The notes under the pieces: model-generated
Told to the model about the DNA's origin: nothing
Databases searched by the model: none
Seen by the model: the letters and a program-made list of their open reading frames with translations, nothing else
Part shown: piece by piece, positions 1-6,893 of the stretch
Layout of the letters: every line of letters starts with the position of its first letter
Numbering within the stretch: the stretch's first letter is position 1
Source: an uncultured Anderseniella sp.
Lineage (GTDB): Bacteria; Pseudomonadota; Alphaproteobacteria; Rhizobiales; Aestuariivirgaceae
Assembly: GCA_947488295.1 (NCBI GenBank)
Contig: CANKYU010000003.1
Span: forward strand, 248,001-312,000
Length of the DNA stretch: 64,000 bases
Reading direction: 5' to 3'
Translations under genes and position numbers: made by a program

Positions 1-1159
1 TGACCCGTTCACCGGTTCGCTCGGCGTATCTGTTGAGTTCGAAACTCAGGTTTGGCGCAATGTCCTCAATCCGGTCCTTCAGGCCCGGCAGGCGGAACGT
101 CCAAAGGTCAAGTCTGGCCAGCAGGTCTTCACGGAACTTGCCCTCGGCGACCTGGGTTGACAGGTCGCGGTTGGTGCCGGCAATCAGCACGAAGCGGCTT
201 GTCTCCTCCCGGTCTGCTCCCATCGGCAGGAAGCGGCCTTCCTCTATGGCGCGCAGCATCATCGCCTGTTCATCCAGGCCCAGCTCGCCGATTTCGTCCA
301 GAAACAGCATGCCTTTGTCTGCGGATTTGAGCAGGCCGGCCCGAGCCGCCTGGGCACCGGTGAACGCGCCTTTGACATGTCCGAACAGGGCAGACATGGC
401 CTGGTCGCCGCGCAGTGTTGCACAGTTCACTTCCACAAATTCACCCTCGACCAGATGACGGCTGCGCTTGAGCTCGTAGATACGGCGCGCCAGCTGGGTC
501 TTGCCGGCGCCGGTTGGCCCGGTCAGCAGAACCGGGGCAGGTGAGCGCACCGCCACCATTTCAATTCGCTCGATCATTTCGTTGAAGGCGGCGTTGCGGG
601 TTTCTATGCCGGCTTTCAGGAACGAGGTTGCCTCGTCGCGTTCTGCGGTAAAGCGGGTGGCAATCCGGTCATAACGTGACAGGTCGAGATCGATGATCGA
701 ATAGTCGCCAGGCGTGCCTTCGCGCCGGCGTTTGGGAGGCGATATCTGCAACAGGCGTCCCGGCAGATAGCGCGCCTCGGTCAACAGGAACAGACAGATC
801 TGGGCAACGTGCGTACCGGTGGTGATCTGGATCAGGTAGTCCTCGTCATCCGGGGCAAACGTGTAAGTGCGGCTGAAATCATAAAGCGCTTCATACACAG
901 CGCCGAAGTCCCACGGATCGCGTAGTTCCATGGGTACCAGGTTGACACTGGTTTCAGGTGAAATCTGCCCGATGTCCCTGACGACGTCCTGCGCCAGGCG
1001 CTTGTGTCGCGAGCCATAAAACAATTCAAGGCGGCTGACCAACAGGTCTTCATGCTGGCACATTGCCACGTTCGGGCGCCAGCGTTCCCAGCGGTCAGGC
1101 CCGCTGCCCGCGTCAAGTGTGGTGCCGAGGAAGGCGAAAACTGTAACCGGTTTGCTCAT
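1..1159 (-). CDS. rtcR: RtcR, sigma-54-dependent activator of the RNA-repair operon (3' end off window)
   Basis: Reading leftward from the ATG at 1159, the frame stays open to the window edge (386 codons), so the start is present and the C-terminus is missing. The N-terminal ~180 residues match the CARF-type ligand domain of RtcR (MSKPVTVFAFLGTTLD start, later QITTGTHVAQICLF). The central AAA+ domain has Walker A (GPTGAGKTQ), the sigma-54 contact loop GAFTGA, Walker B (MLFLDEIGEL) and the FREDLLARLD segment. RtcR proteins sense RNA-damage products and activate sigma-54 transcription of RNA-repair genes. It is divergent from rsr, with a -24/-12 promoter for rsr in the shared intergenic region. 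The C-terminal Fis-type DNA-binding domain should lie just outside the window. Family assignment is secure; the ligand is inferred. Confidence 0.93.
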   Translation of the reverse strand, partial: MSKPVTVFAFLGTTLDAGSGPDRWERWRPNVAMCQHEDLLVSRLELFYGSRHKRLAQDVVRDIGQISPETSVNLVPMELRDPWDFGAVYEALYDFSRTYTFAPDDEDYLIQITTGTHVAQICLFLLTEARYLPGRLLQISPPKRRREGTPGDYSIIDLDLSRYDRIATRFTAERDEATSFLKAGIETRNAAFNEMIERIEMVAVRSPAPVLLTGPTGAGKTQLARRIYELKRSRHLVEGEFVEVNCATLRGDQAMSALFGHVKGAFTGAQAARAGLLKSADKGMLFLDEIGELGLDEQAMMLRAIEEGRFLPMGADREETSRFVLIAGTNRDLSTQVAEGKFREDLLARLDLWTFRLPGLKDRIEDIAPNLSFELNRYAERTGERV

Positions 1160-1270
1160 ATCGAGAGCGATATTAGTATATATATTTTTATATTAATAGA
1201 TATAAATCCTTCGATTCTGTTTTTGCCAAAAGAAAATTGAAAAATTTATTATTTATGAAAAACAACGACT

Positions 1271-1289
1271 TGTGATTTTTTCGATCACA
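1271..1289. promoter_or_regulatory. Perfect inverted repeat in rtcR-rsr intergenic region
   Basis: TGTGAT at 1271-1276 and ATCACA at 1284-1289 form a perfect 6-bp inverted repeat with a 7-bp spacer, ending about 12 bp before the -24 element. It sits at the right side of a very AT-rich stretch (about 1170-1260). It could be an activator or IHF-assisted site. The spacing is wrong for a CRP site (half-sites 9 rather than 6 bases apart). The function is inferred. Confidence 0.4.
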
Positions 1290-1300
1290 GGAAATGAAAC

Positions 1301-1316
1301 TGGCACGTCTCTGGCA
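1301..1316 (+). promoter_or_regulatory. Sigma-54 (-24/-12) promoter for rsr-Y RNA-rtcA operon
   Basis: TGGCACG at 1301-1307 is an exact -24 element. TGGCA at 1312-1316 fits the -12 element (consensus TTGCA/TTGCT), with the GG and GC dinucleotides at the required distance. It lies about 95 bp upstream of the rsr start and is oriented toward rsr. This fits control by the divergent RtcR, which belongs to the sigma-54 activator class. Confidence 0.85.
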
Positions 1317-1410
1317 AAGGTATGTGCAGGTCGCCGCGAACAAGCCGGGACCCGGGGCCAGTCATAGGGGCTGGCCCCGCCACCAGAGACCCATTTGAAG
1401 GAGTTGGACT

Positions 1411-2967
1411 ATGGCCAACAAAACCCTTTTCGGAACCGGCCGCGGCGCCCGCGCTGCGGATGCCCTTAACCAGGCCGGCGGCGCAGCCTATCAGCTTGAG
1501 GACGCTCGCGCCCTGGCACAGCTCGCTGTGACCGGTACCTTGAGCGATACATTCTACATGAACGCCGAGACACACCTGGAAGATGTACTGAAGATCGCCC
1601 GGCGTGTTGACCCCCAGATCATGGCAAAGACCGCCATCTGGGCCCGGCGTGAAGGTCACATGAAGGACATGCCTGCGCTGTTGACAGCCGTGTTGTCTGT
1701 ACGGGCGCCGGAATTGTTCCCGTCTGTCTTCACACAGGTCATCGACAATGGCCGGATGCTGCGCACCTTTGTGCAGATCATGCGGTCCGGCGCCATCGGG
1801 CGTAAATCGCTCGGGTCCATGCCCAAGCGTATGGTGCAGGCCTGGTTGAACACCGCGTCCGACAAGGCGCTGCTGGCTGCAAGCGTTGGCCAGTCGCCGT
1901 CCATTGCCGATGTCATCCGGATGGTTCATCCAAACCCGGTATCGGCCGAGCGGGACGCATTCTTTGCCTGGCTGATCGGAAGGCCGTGCGATGTTGAGTT
2001 GCTGCCGCACGCCGTGCGCGACTGGATGGCATTCAAGGCCGGCACCAAGGGGATTGCCGTTCCCGACGTGCCGTTCCAGATGCTGACCAGCTTGCCATTG
2101 ACCGCAAAGCACTGGGCAAAGATTGCCGAGCGTGGCGGTTGGCAGATGGCGCGCATGAACCTGAATACGTTCCAGCGCCGGGGTGTGTTCGGATTGTCGG
2201 GAAAAGCGCAGCGGATTGCTGCAAAGCTGGCTGATCGCGCGGCCATCAAACGGGCACGGGTGTTCCCGTACCAGTTGATGGTTGCCTGGATGCATGCCAA
2301 CCCGGATTTGCCGGAGAGCATTCGCAATGCGCTGCAGGACGCCATGGAGATCGCCACGGCCAATGTGCCGAAGATCAAGGGTGTCGTGGCCGTGTGCCCG
2401 GATGTATCCGGGTCGATGAGCTGGTCAGTGACCGGTACGCGCCACGGCGCGGAATCAAAGGTGCGCTGCATTGATGTGGCAGCCTTGACCACCGCGTCGA
2501 TCCTGCGGGCCAACCCGCAGGCGCACGTGCTGCCGTTCGATGTCGACGTTGTTCGTCTCCGCTTGAATCCGCGCGATTCAGTGATGACGAATGCTGAGAA
2601 ACTGGCAGCCATTGGTGGCGGTGGCACGGCGTGTTCAGCCCCGATTGCGCGGTTGAACAAGATGCGTGCCCGGGTCGACATGGTTATCCTGGTCTCGGAC
2701 AATGAGAGCTGGGCTGATCGTGGCCATGCCTGGGGCCGTGGAACACCGGTGATGAAGGAATGGATCAAGCTGAAGCACCGTAACCCGGATGCCAGGCTGG
2801 TGTGTCTCGACCTCACGCCGAACCGGACGACACCTGCCCATGAACGGGCGGATGTCTTGAACATAGGCGGATTTTCGGATCGGGTTTTCGATCTGATCGC
2901 CGCCTTCTCGGAAGATCGACTTGGTCCGGATCACTGGATCAGCGAGATCAGGAAAGTGAGGTTGTAA
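1411..2967 (+). CDS. rsr: Rsr, bacterial Ro60 (TROVE domain) RNA-binding protein
   Basis: 518 aa, the usual size for Ro60 orthologues. The N-terminal ~320 residues are alpha-helical HEAT-like repeats typical of the TROVE ring. The C-terminal third is a von Willebrand A-like domain with an intact MIDAS start D331-V-S-G-S335, followed by GGGGTACSAP and ILVSDNESWA, which supply the other metal-binding positions. Ro60 proteins bind Y RNAs and the ends of misfolded RNA and can tether PNPase. The start is supported by AAGGAG at 1398-1403, 7 nt upstream. It is the first gene after the sigma-54 promoter and is followed by three Y RNAs, rtcA and a kinase-phosphatase-ligase, so a role in RNA damage handling is strongly implied. 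Confidence 0.93.
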   Translation: MANKTLFGTGRGARAADALNQAGGAAYQLEDARALAQLAVTGTLSDTFYMNAETHLEDVLKIARRVDPQIMAKTAIWARREGHMKDMPALLTAVLSVRAPELFPSVFTQVIDNGRMLRTFVQIMRSGAIGRKSLGSMPKRMVQAWLNTASDKALLAASVGQSPSIADVIRMVHPNPVSAERDAFFAWLIGRPCDVELLPHAVRDWMAFKAGTKGIAVPDVPFQMLTSLPLTAKHWAKIAERGGWQMARMNLNTFQRRGVFGLSGKAQRIAAKLADRAAIKRARVFPYQLMVAWMHANPDLPESIRNALQDAMEIATANVPKIKGVVAVCPDVSGSMSWSVTGTRHGAESKVRCIDVAALTTASILRANPQAHVLPFDVDVVRLRLNPRDSVMTNAEKLAAIGGGGTACSAPIARLNKMRARVDMVILVSDNESWADRGHAWGRGTPVMKEWIKLKHRNPDARLVCLDLTPNRTTPAHERADVLNIGGFSDRVFDLIAAFSEDRLGPDHWISEIRKVRL

Positions 2968-2972
2968 AAAAC

Positions 2973-3031
2973 GCGGCGAATGCCGGTGGAACTACATCCA
3001 ATGAAGGGTTTCACCAGTTTCTTGTCGCCGT
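2973..3031 (+). ncRNA. Y RNA copy 1 (compact, no tRNA-like domain)
   Basis: Starts 6 bp after the rsr stop. Outer helix: GCGGCGA (2973-2979) pairs with TCGCCGT (3025-3031, one G-U). An internal loop follows (ATGCC on the 5' side, TTG just before the 3' strand). Inner helix: GGTGGAAC (2985-2992) pairs fully with GTTTCACC (3008-3015, one G-U), closed by a 15-nt loop. The 5' strand GGCGAATG resembles the conserved Ro-binding strand reported for bacterial Y RNAs. Against copies 2 and 3 the inner helix covaries (GGTG/CACC here, GGCG/CGCC in copy 3), so the fold is supported by compensatory change. It lacks an effector domain and is comparable in position to the shorter Y RNA of enterobacterial rsr operons. 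Confidence 0.75.
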
Positions 3032-3042
3032 ATCAAACAGGG

Positions 3043-3204
3043 CCGGGGCGAATGCCTGCAGGACTACATCGTAGACGCGCCTGCTGTATGGCGGGTGGGG
3101 AGGAGTTCTGCTCCGAACCGTTGGGGGTGCAAGTCCCTCCTCTGGTGGCTAAGTTCCAACCGGAGTGGCGGAATGACTGTCTTGCTGCCGTATTGTCGCC
3201 TCGG
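3043..3204 (+). ncRNA. Y RNA copy 2 (YrlA-like, permuted tRNA-Leu-like domain)
   Basis: Outer helix CCGGGGCGA (3043-3051) with TCGCCTCGG (3196-3204), 9 bp with one G-U. Inner helix GCAGGAC (3058-3064) with GTCTTGC (3179-3185). Between them lies a tRNA rearranged around its D-loop: D-stem 3' strand CGC (3076-3078), anticodon stem (3080-3084 with 3091-3095), long variable arm with a GGAG/CTCC hairpin (about 3099-3114), T arm (stem 3123-3127 with 3135-3139, loop TGCAAGT), acceptor stem 3140-3146 with 3159-3165 (7 bp, one G-U) closed by a 12-nt loop, then TGGCGGAA as the D-stem 5' part. The long variable arm and sequence resemble tRNA-Leu. The anticodon loop is only 6 nt. Pairings are seen directly; Y RNA identity rests on position and homology to the flanking copies. 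Confidence 0.75.
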
Positions 3205-3223
3205 CTTGCGAATTCGAGAATAA

Positions 3224-3360
3224 CCCGGCGAATGCCGGCGGAACTACATCGATTGCTAATCGCGTGGTCGCGGGTTCGAATCCCGCCCAGGTCTCCAATC
3301 TCTTCTGGCCTGGTAGCTCAGTGGTAGAGCACGGACGTTTCGCCACCCCTTGTCGCCGGG
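3224..3360 (+). ncRNA. Y RNA copy 3 (YrlA-like, permuted tRNA-Gly-like domain)
   Basis: Outer helix CCCGGCGA (3224-3231) with TCGCCGGG (3353-3360), 8 perfect bp. Inner helix GGCGGAAC (3237-3244) with GTTTCGCC (3337-3344). The insert is a permuted tRNA: hairpin CGATT-GCT-AATCG (3250-3262) where an anticodon arm would be, T arm (GCGGG 3270-3274, loop TTCGAAT, CCCGC 3282-3286), acceptor 3' strand CCAGGTC (3287-3293) followed by TCCA, a short linker, acceptor 5' strand GGCCTGG (3307-3313), T8-A9, and D arm (GCTC 3316-3319, loop AGTGGTA, GAGC 3327-3330). The acceptor strands pair over 7 bp. Conserved tRNA positions U8, A14, G18, G19, U54, U55, C56 and A58 are all present. This matches known tRNA mimicry by YrlA-type Y RNAs. 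Confidence 0.8.
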
Positions 3361-3374
3361 GATTAATCCAAACC

Positions 3375-3407
3375 GGTCAGGCTTGCCCAACAGGGGCGAG
3401 TCTGACC
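3375..3407 (+). other. Strong 14-bp hairpin between Y RNA 3 and rtcA
   Basis: GGTCAG (3375-3380) pairs with CTGACC (3402-3407). The stem continues inward through GCTTGCCC and GGGCGAGT (two G-U pairs) to a 5-nt loop. No T-tract follows, so it is not a standard rho-independent terminator. It may be a processing or stability element that separates the Y RNAs from the rtcA message, or a partial attenuator. Confidence 0.5.
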
Positions 3408-3447
3408 ATGTTGTTAATAGGGTTTCGGCCCCAAAGAATGAAAACCA

Positions 3448-4515
3448 ATGTCTGTAAACGATAAAACAGATTTGATCGAAATCGACGGCTCCTTCGGCGA
3501 AGGCGGCGGTCAGGTGTTGCGCACGTCTCTCACCATGTCGGTCGCCACCGGAACCCCGGTGCGGATTTCCGCGATCCGGGCAGGTCGTGCCAAGCCGGGC
3601 CTGATGCGTCAGCATCTGACCTGCGTGCGTGCGGCTGCGGAAATTTCGGGTGCTGCAGTTAGTGGAGATGAACTTGGTTCTACGGAGATCCGGTTTGCAC
3701 CTGGCGCACTGCGCGCTGGCGAGTATGAGTTTTCCATCGGCACTGCAGGCAGTTGCATGCTGGTGCTGCAGACCATCGTGCCGGCACTGCTGCGCGCAGA
3801 TGGTCCGTCAACGATTACCCTTGAAGGTGGCACCCACAATCCCGCGGCACCACCGTGGGAGCTGATTGAACGCGCCTACCTGCCTGCGCTGGCTGAAATG
3901 GGATCCGAAGTGACCGGGCGCCTCGAGCGTTATGGTTTCATGCCGGCAGGCGGCGGGCGTGTGGCTGTCACGGTCAAACCCGGCGCTGGCCAAGCCTATG
4001 TCAAAGCCCGGCGGACAGAAATTCGCAATCAGCGGAGCGAAGCTGTGTTTGCAAATCTCGACGTGGACATCGCCCGACGCGAACTCGCTGTGATCGGCAA
4101 GCAGCTCACCATTGGCGAAGAGCGTTTGCTGCTGCGCGAAGTCAAATCGCAGGGGCCGGGCAATGCCCTTATCCTGACGATTGAGCATGACGCCGGTTGC
4201 GAGGTGATCGCCGAGTTCGGCATGCGCGGCAGGTCGGCTGAGGTGGTTGCCCGCAGCGCCGCACGTGAGGCGAAAGTGTTTCTGGGCACCGATGCCGTCA
4301 TCGGACGCCATCTGGCTGACCAGTTGCTGGTGCCGATGGCTTTGTGCGCAGGAGGCAGCTTCACCACCGTGAAACCGAGCCGGCACACGGTGACCAACGC
4401 TGAAATTATCCGCAAATTCTGCCCCGGCGGCATCACCATAGAACGTATGAATGACAATGGGTCCGTCCAGTTCGTGAACGTGACCCCAATAGACAAACAA
4501 GGAATTTCGACATGA
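3448..4515 (+). CDS. rtcA: RtcA, RNA 3'-terminal phosphate cyclase
   Basis: 355 aa, close to typical RtcA length. Diagnostic signatures are the N-terminal GSFGEGGGQVLRTSL block, the cyclase motif EGGTHNPAAPP, and near the C-terminus GRHLADQLLVPMAL, which carries the histidine that takes AMP. RtcA converts 3'-phosphate RNA ends to 2',3'-cyclic phosphates in an ATP-dependent reaction and can also adenylylate 5' ends. It lies downstream of three Y RNAs and overlaps the next gene by 4 bp (ATGA), implying translational coupling. The upstream Shine-Dalgarno sequence is weak. In the classical layout rtcB accompanies rtcA; here a kinase-phosphatase-ligase does instead. Confidence 0.95.
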   Translation: MSVNDKTDLIEIDGSFGEGGGQVLRTSLTMSVATGTPVRISAIRAGRAKPGLMRQHLTCVRAAAEISGAAVSGDELGSTEIRFAPGALRAGEYEFSIGTAGSCMLVLQTIVPALLRADGPSTITLEGGTHNPAAPPWELIERAYLPALAEMGSEVTGRLERYGFMPAGGGRVAVTVKPGAGQAYVKARRTEIRNQRSEAVFANLDVDIARRELAVIGKQLTIGEERLLLREVKSQGPGNALILTIEHDAGCEVIAEFGMRGRSAEVVARSAAREAKVFLGTDAVIGRHLADQLLVPMALCAGGSFTTVKPSRHTVTNAEIIRKFCPGGITIERMNDNGSVQFVNVTPIDKQGIST

Positions 4516-6767
4516 GGCATCTCATTGTCACACGCGGCGCTCCGGGCGCCGGAAAATCAACCTTTCTCGCCGAGCAGGGGCTGACGCCCTACATCGTGTC
4601 TCCGGACAGTATCCGCCTGCAGTTTGGCGGTCTCGTCATGGCACCTGACGGCAACATTGACGTCAGCCATGCCCATGAAAAACAGGTCTGGGCCAGGGTC
4701 CAGGAAATCCTCGATTTCAGGATGAGCCAGGGCCAGCTCGTGGTGCTGGATGCAACACACCAGCAGACCCGTGATTTCAACATGGCTGTGAAATCGGCGG
4801 AGCGGCACCGCTATGAGTGCTTCTGCATCGACTTCACCTCGGTGCCGGTGGACGTCGCCCGGCAACGCAACCTGATGCGGCCGGACTGGAAAGTCGTACC
4901 GGCTGAGGTGATTGACCGGGCTTATGAGCGGTTTGCCAAGCACGCGGTCCCCAAAAAAATCACTGTCTGGGATCACGCAGAGTTTGGCGCACATGGAGTA
5001 CTGGACCGGCTGGAGCCCGCGATGGTTGATCTCTCCCACTATCGCCAGGTTGTTCATATCGGCGATCTTCAGGGGTGTTATGCACCGGTACAGGAACTGT
5101 TCGCCGACGGGATGAAAGACGATGTGTTCTACATCTTCATCGGTGATCTGCTCGATCGGGGCATCCAGAACGGGGAAGTGATCCGGTTTGCCATGGACCA
5201 TATTGTCGGCAAGCCGAACGTGCAGCTGCTGTGGGGCAATCACGAGTATCACATTCACCGGTTCGCGCGCCGGCAGGACCCGGTGTCGCGCGAGTTTCTC
5301 TACAACACGCTGCCTCAGATTCAGGCGGCGGGCTTCACCGTGCGTGACGCCAACCACCTGCTCAACGAGACGGTTGATGTCATGGCCTACACATACCGTG
5401 GCCACAAGGTGCTGGCGAGCCATGCCGGCATTGCAAAAGTGCCGGAGCGGCTGGCGGTTTTGCCGTCGCGTACATTCTGGAACGGCACCGGCACTTATGA
5501 TGATCCGGTCGACAAGACGTTTTCGGCCAACATGGCGGGATCCGGCTGGCTCCAGGTCCATGGCCACCGCAATTCGAAGAAGCTGCCCGTCGAGGCGATG
5601 CCCGGTTCTTACAACCTGGAAGCGGAAATCGAGTTCGGCGGTCATCTGCGGGTCATGACACTGACCGGCGTGGATGGTGGTGCCGAGATTACGACCAGTG
5701 AAATCCGCAACACGGTATTTCGCACCGAGCGCGACAGGCGGCCTGACAGGTTGTCCAAAAGTGATCTCGGTGAAACCGGAAAAGTATCCGAGCAGTTGAT
5801 GCAGCGGCTTGAGACCCATCCGCTTGTGCGGGTGAAGTCGTTTGCGACCCGGCCGCATCTCAAGTCCCTGAACTTCACTCACAAGGCATTCTTCAGTGGC
5901 AAATGGGACGAGGTCAACATCATGGCGCGCGGACTGTTCGTGGCCGACGATCGCCGCGTCGTGGCCCGGTCCTATCCGAAATTCTTCAACCTGGAAGAAC
6001 GCGCAGAAACCCAGATGCGCAACCTGAAGCGCTCGCTGGTTTTCCCGCTCAGGATGTGGGTCAAGGAGAACGGGTTTCTGGGCATTCTCGGCTGGGATCA
6101 TCTGGCTGAGGATCCAGGATTGCTGTTTGCCTCCAAGAGCACGCCTGAAGGCGATTTTGCCGGTTGGTTCCAGGAGATTTTCCGGGCTGACGCAGGTGAA
6201 GATGGTGTGGAACGGGCCGCAGACCTGGTGCGCAACCGCAACCTGTGCCTGATTTTCGAGGTCAATGATCCGGTGCGTGATCCACACATGATCGCCTATC
6301 AGGCGCCGCATGTCGTGTTGCTGGATGCGGTGTTTCGGGAGGAGAAGTTCAAGAAGCTGAGTTATGTGGAGTTGCAGCAGGTGGCGGCTGCAATTGGCGT
6401 GCGCGTCAAGGCAGCAGGACCAACGCTTGCGGACTGGAACCAGTTTGAAGGCTGGAACAAGTCGATTGCGGCGCAAGGGCGGTATTTCCAGTGGAACGGC
6501 AAGGATATTGAGGGTTTCGTGGCCGAGGACGCGGCAGGCTTCATGTTCAAGATCAAGTTGAACTATTACAGCTTCTGGAAGGCCATGCGGACCCACAAGG
6601 ACCGCATCAGGACTGCGCGTGAAAAGGAACGGCCCGCGCCGCTGCCGCGTTTTGAAGATGATGAGGCGCGGCGGTTCCACGACTGGCTGGCGATACAGCC
6701 CACCGAACGGCTGGGCAATGATATCATCTCATTGCGGACAGCCTATCTGAGTGATGTGGAAGGGTAG
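4512..6767 (+). CDS. Trifunctional RNA repair enzyme: polynucleotide kinase, phosphatase and Rnl1-like ligase
   Basis: 751 aa with three modules. Residues 1-160 are a P-loop 5' kinase (GAPGAGKST at 9-17, DATHQQTRD at 80-88). Residues 180-355 are a calcineurin-type metallophosphatase (GDLQG 184-188, GDLLDRG 211-217, GNHE 242-245, SHAG 303-306, HGH 350-352). Residues ~430-751 are an RNA ligase of the T4 Rnl1/fungal tRNA-ligase type: KFFNLEE upstream element, nucleotidyl motif K518-E-N-G, FEVNDP as motif IV and FKIKLNYY as motif V. Such enzymes heal broken RNA ends (5'-phosphorylation, 3' or cyclic phosphate removal) and seal 5'-P to 3'-OH. The start overlaps the rtcA stop. It resembles bacterial Pnkp in domain order, but the ligase module is Rnl1-like. 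Confidence 0.88.
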   Translation: MRHLIVTRGAPGAGKSTFLAEQGLTPYIVSPDSIRLQFGGLVMAPDGNIDVSHAHEKQVWARVQEILDFRMSQGQLVVLDATHQQTRDFNMAVKSAERHRYECFCIDFTSVPVDVARQRNLMRPDWKVVPAEVIDRAYERFAKHAVPKKITVWDHAEFGAHGVLDRLEPAMVDLSHYRQVVHIGDLQGCYAPVQELFADGMKDDVFYIFIGDLLDRGIQNGEVIRFAMDHIVGKPNVQLLWGNHEYHIHRFARRQDPVSREFLYNTLPQIQAAGFTVRDANHLLNETVDVMAYTYRGHKVLASHAGIAKVPERLAVLPSRTFWNGTGTYDDPVDKTFSANMAGSGWLQVHGHRNSKKLPVEAMPGSYNLEAEIEFGGHLRVMTLTGVDGGAEITTSEIRNTVFRTERDRRPDRLSKSDLGETGKVSEQLMQRLETHPLVRVKSFATRPHLKSLNFTHKAFFSGKWDEVNIMARGLFVADDRRVVARSYPKFFNLEERAETQMRNLKRSLVFPLRMWVKENGFLGILGWDHLAEDPGLLFASKSTPEGDFAGWFQEIFRADAGEDGVERAADLVRNRNLCLIFEVNDPVRDPHMIAYQAPHVVLLDAVFREEKFKKLSYVELQQVAAAIGVRVKAAGPTLADWNQFEGWNKSIAAQGRYFQWNGKDIEGFVAEDAAGFMFKIKLNYYSFWKAMRTHKDRIRTAREKERPAPLPRFEDDEARRFHDWLAIQPTERLGNDIISLRTAYLSDVEG

Positions 6768-6773
6768 GGCGAG

Positions 6774-6814
6774 GCGGGCGCCTCTTGGCGACAGGTCGCT
6801 TTGAGGGCGCCCGC
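6774..6814 (+). terminator. GC-rich stem-loop ending the RNA-repair operon
   Basis: GCGGGCGCC (6774-6782) plus TC pairs with GAGGGCGCCCGC (6803-6814) with one bulged base. It lies 7 bp after the ligase stop. There is no clear T-tract, so termination strength is uncertain, but the position fits the operon end and marks the left limit of the phage-like region. Confidence 0.5.
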
Positions 6815-6893
6815 ACTCCTGATCTGGAGGCGCAAACGTGGCGCGGGTAAAATGCCGGCAGTGAATTGTGCTGCCAGAAAGGACCCTCCCTAC

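Noticed and set aside
1271..1289. A CRP/FNR-type site in the rtcR-rsr region
   Set aside because: Half-sites TGTGA and TCACA are 9 bases apart instead of 6.
3270..3331. An ordinary tRNA gene (T arm with TTCGAAT, CCA, then an acceptor and D arm)
   Set aside because: The halves are in reverse order, there is no anticodon stem continuous with the D arm, and flanking strands pair as in the neighbouring Y RNA units; a tRNA-like Y RNA explains all of it.
3224..3360. A permuted (two-piece) tmRNA as found in alphaproteobacteria
   Set aside because: No tag reading frame or pseudoknot region, a normal D arm with G18-G19, and a Ro-type stem; total length is far too short.
4557..6680. A 707-codon reverse-strand open frame
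   Set aside because: It is the antisense of the kinase-phosphatase-ligase gene, whose motifs are all in the forward frame; high GC keeps the reverse frame open.
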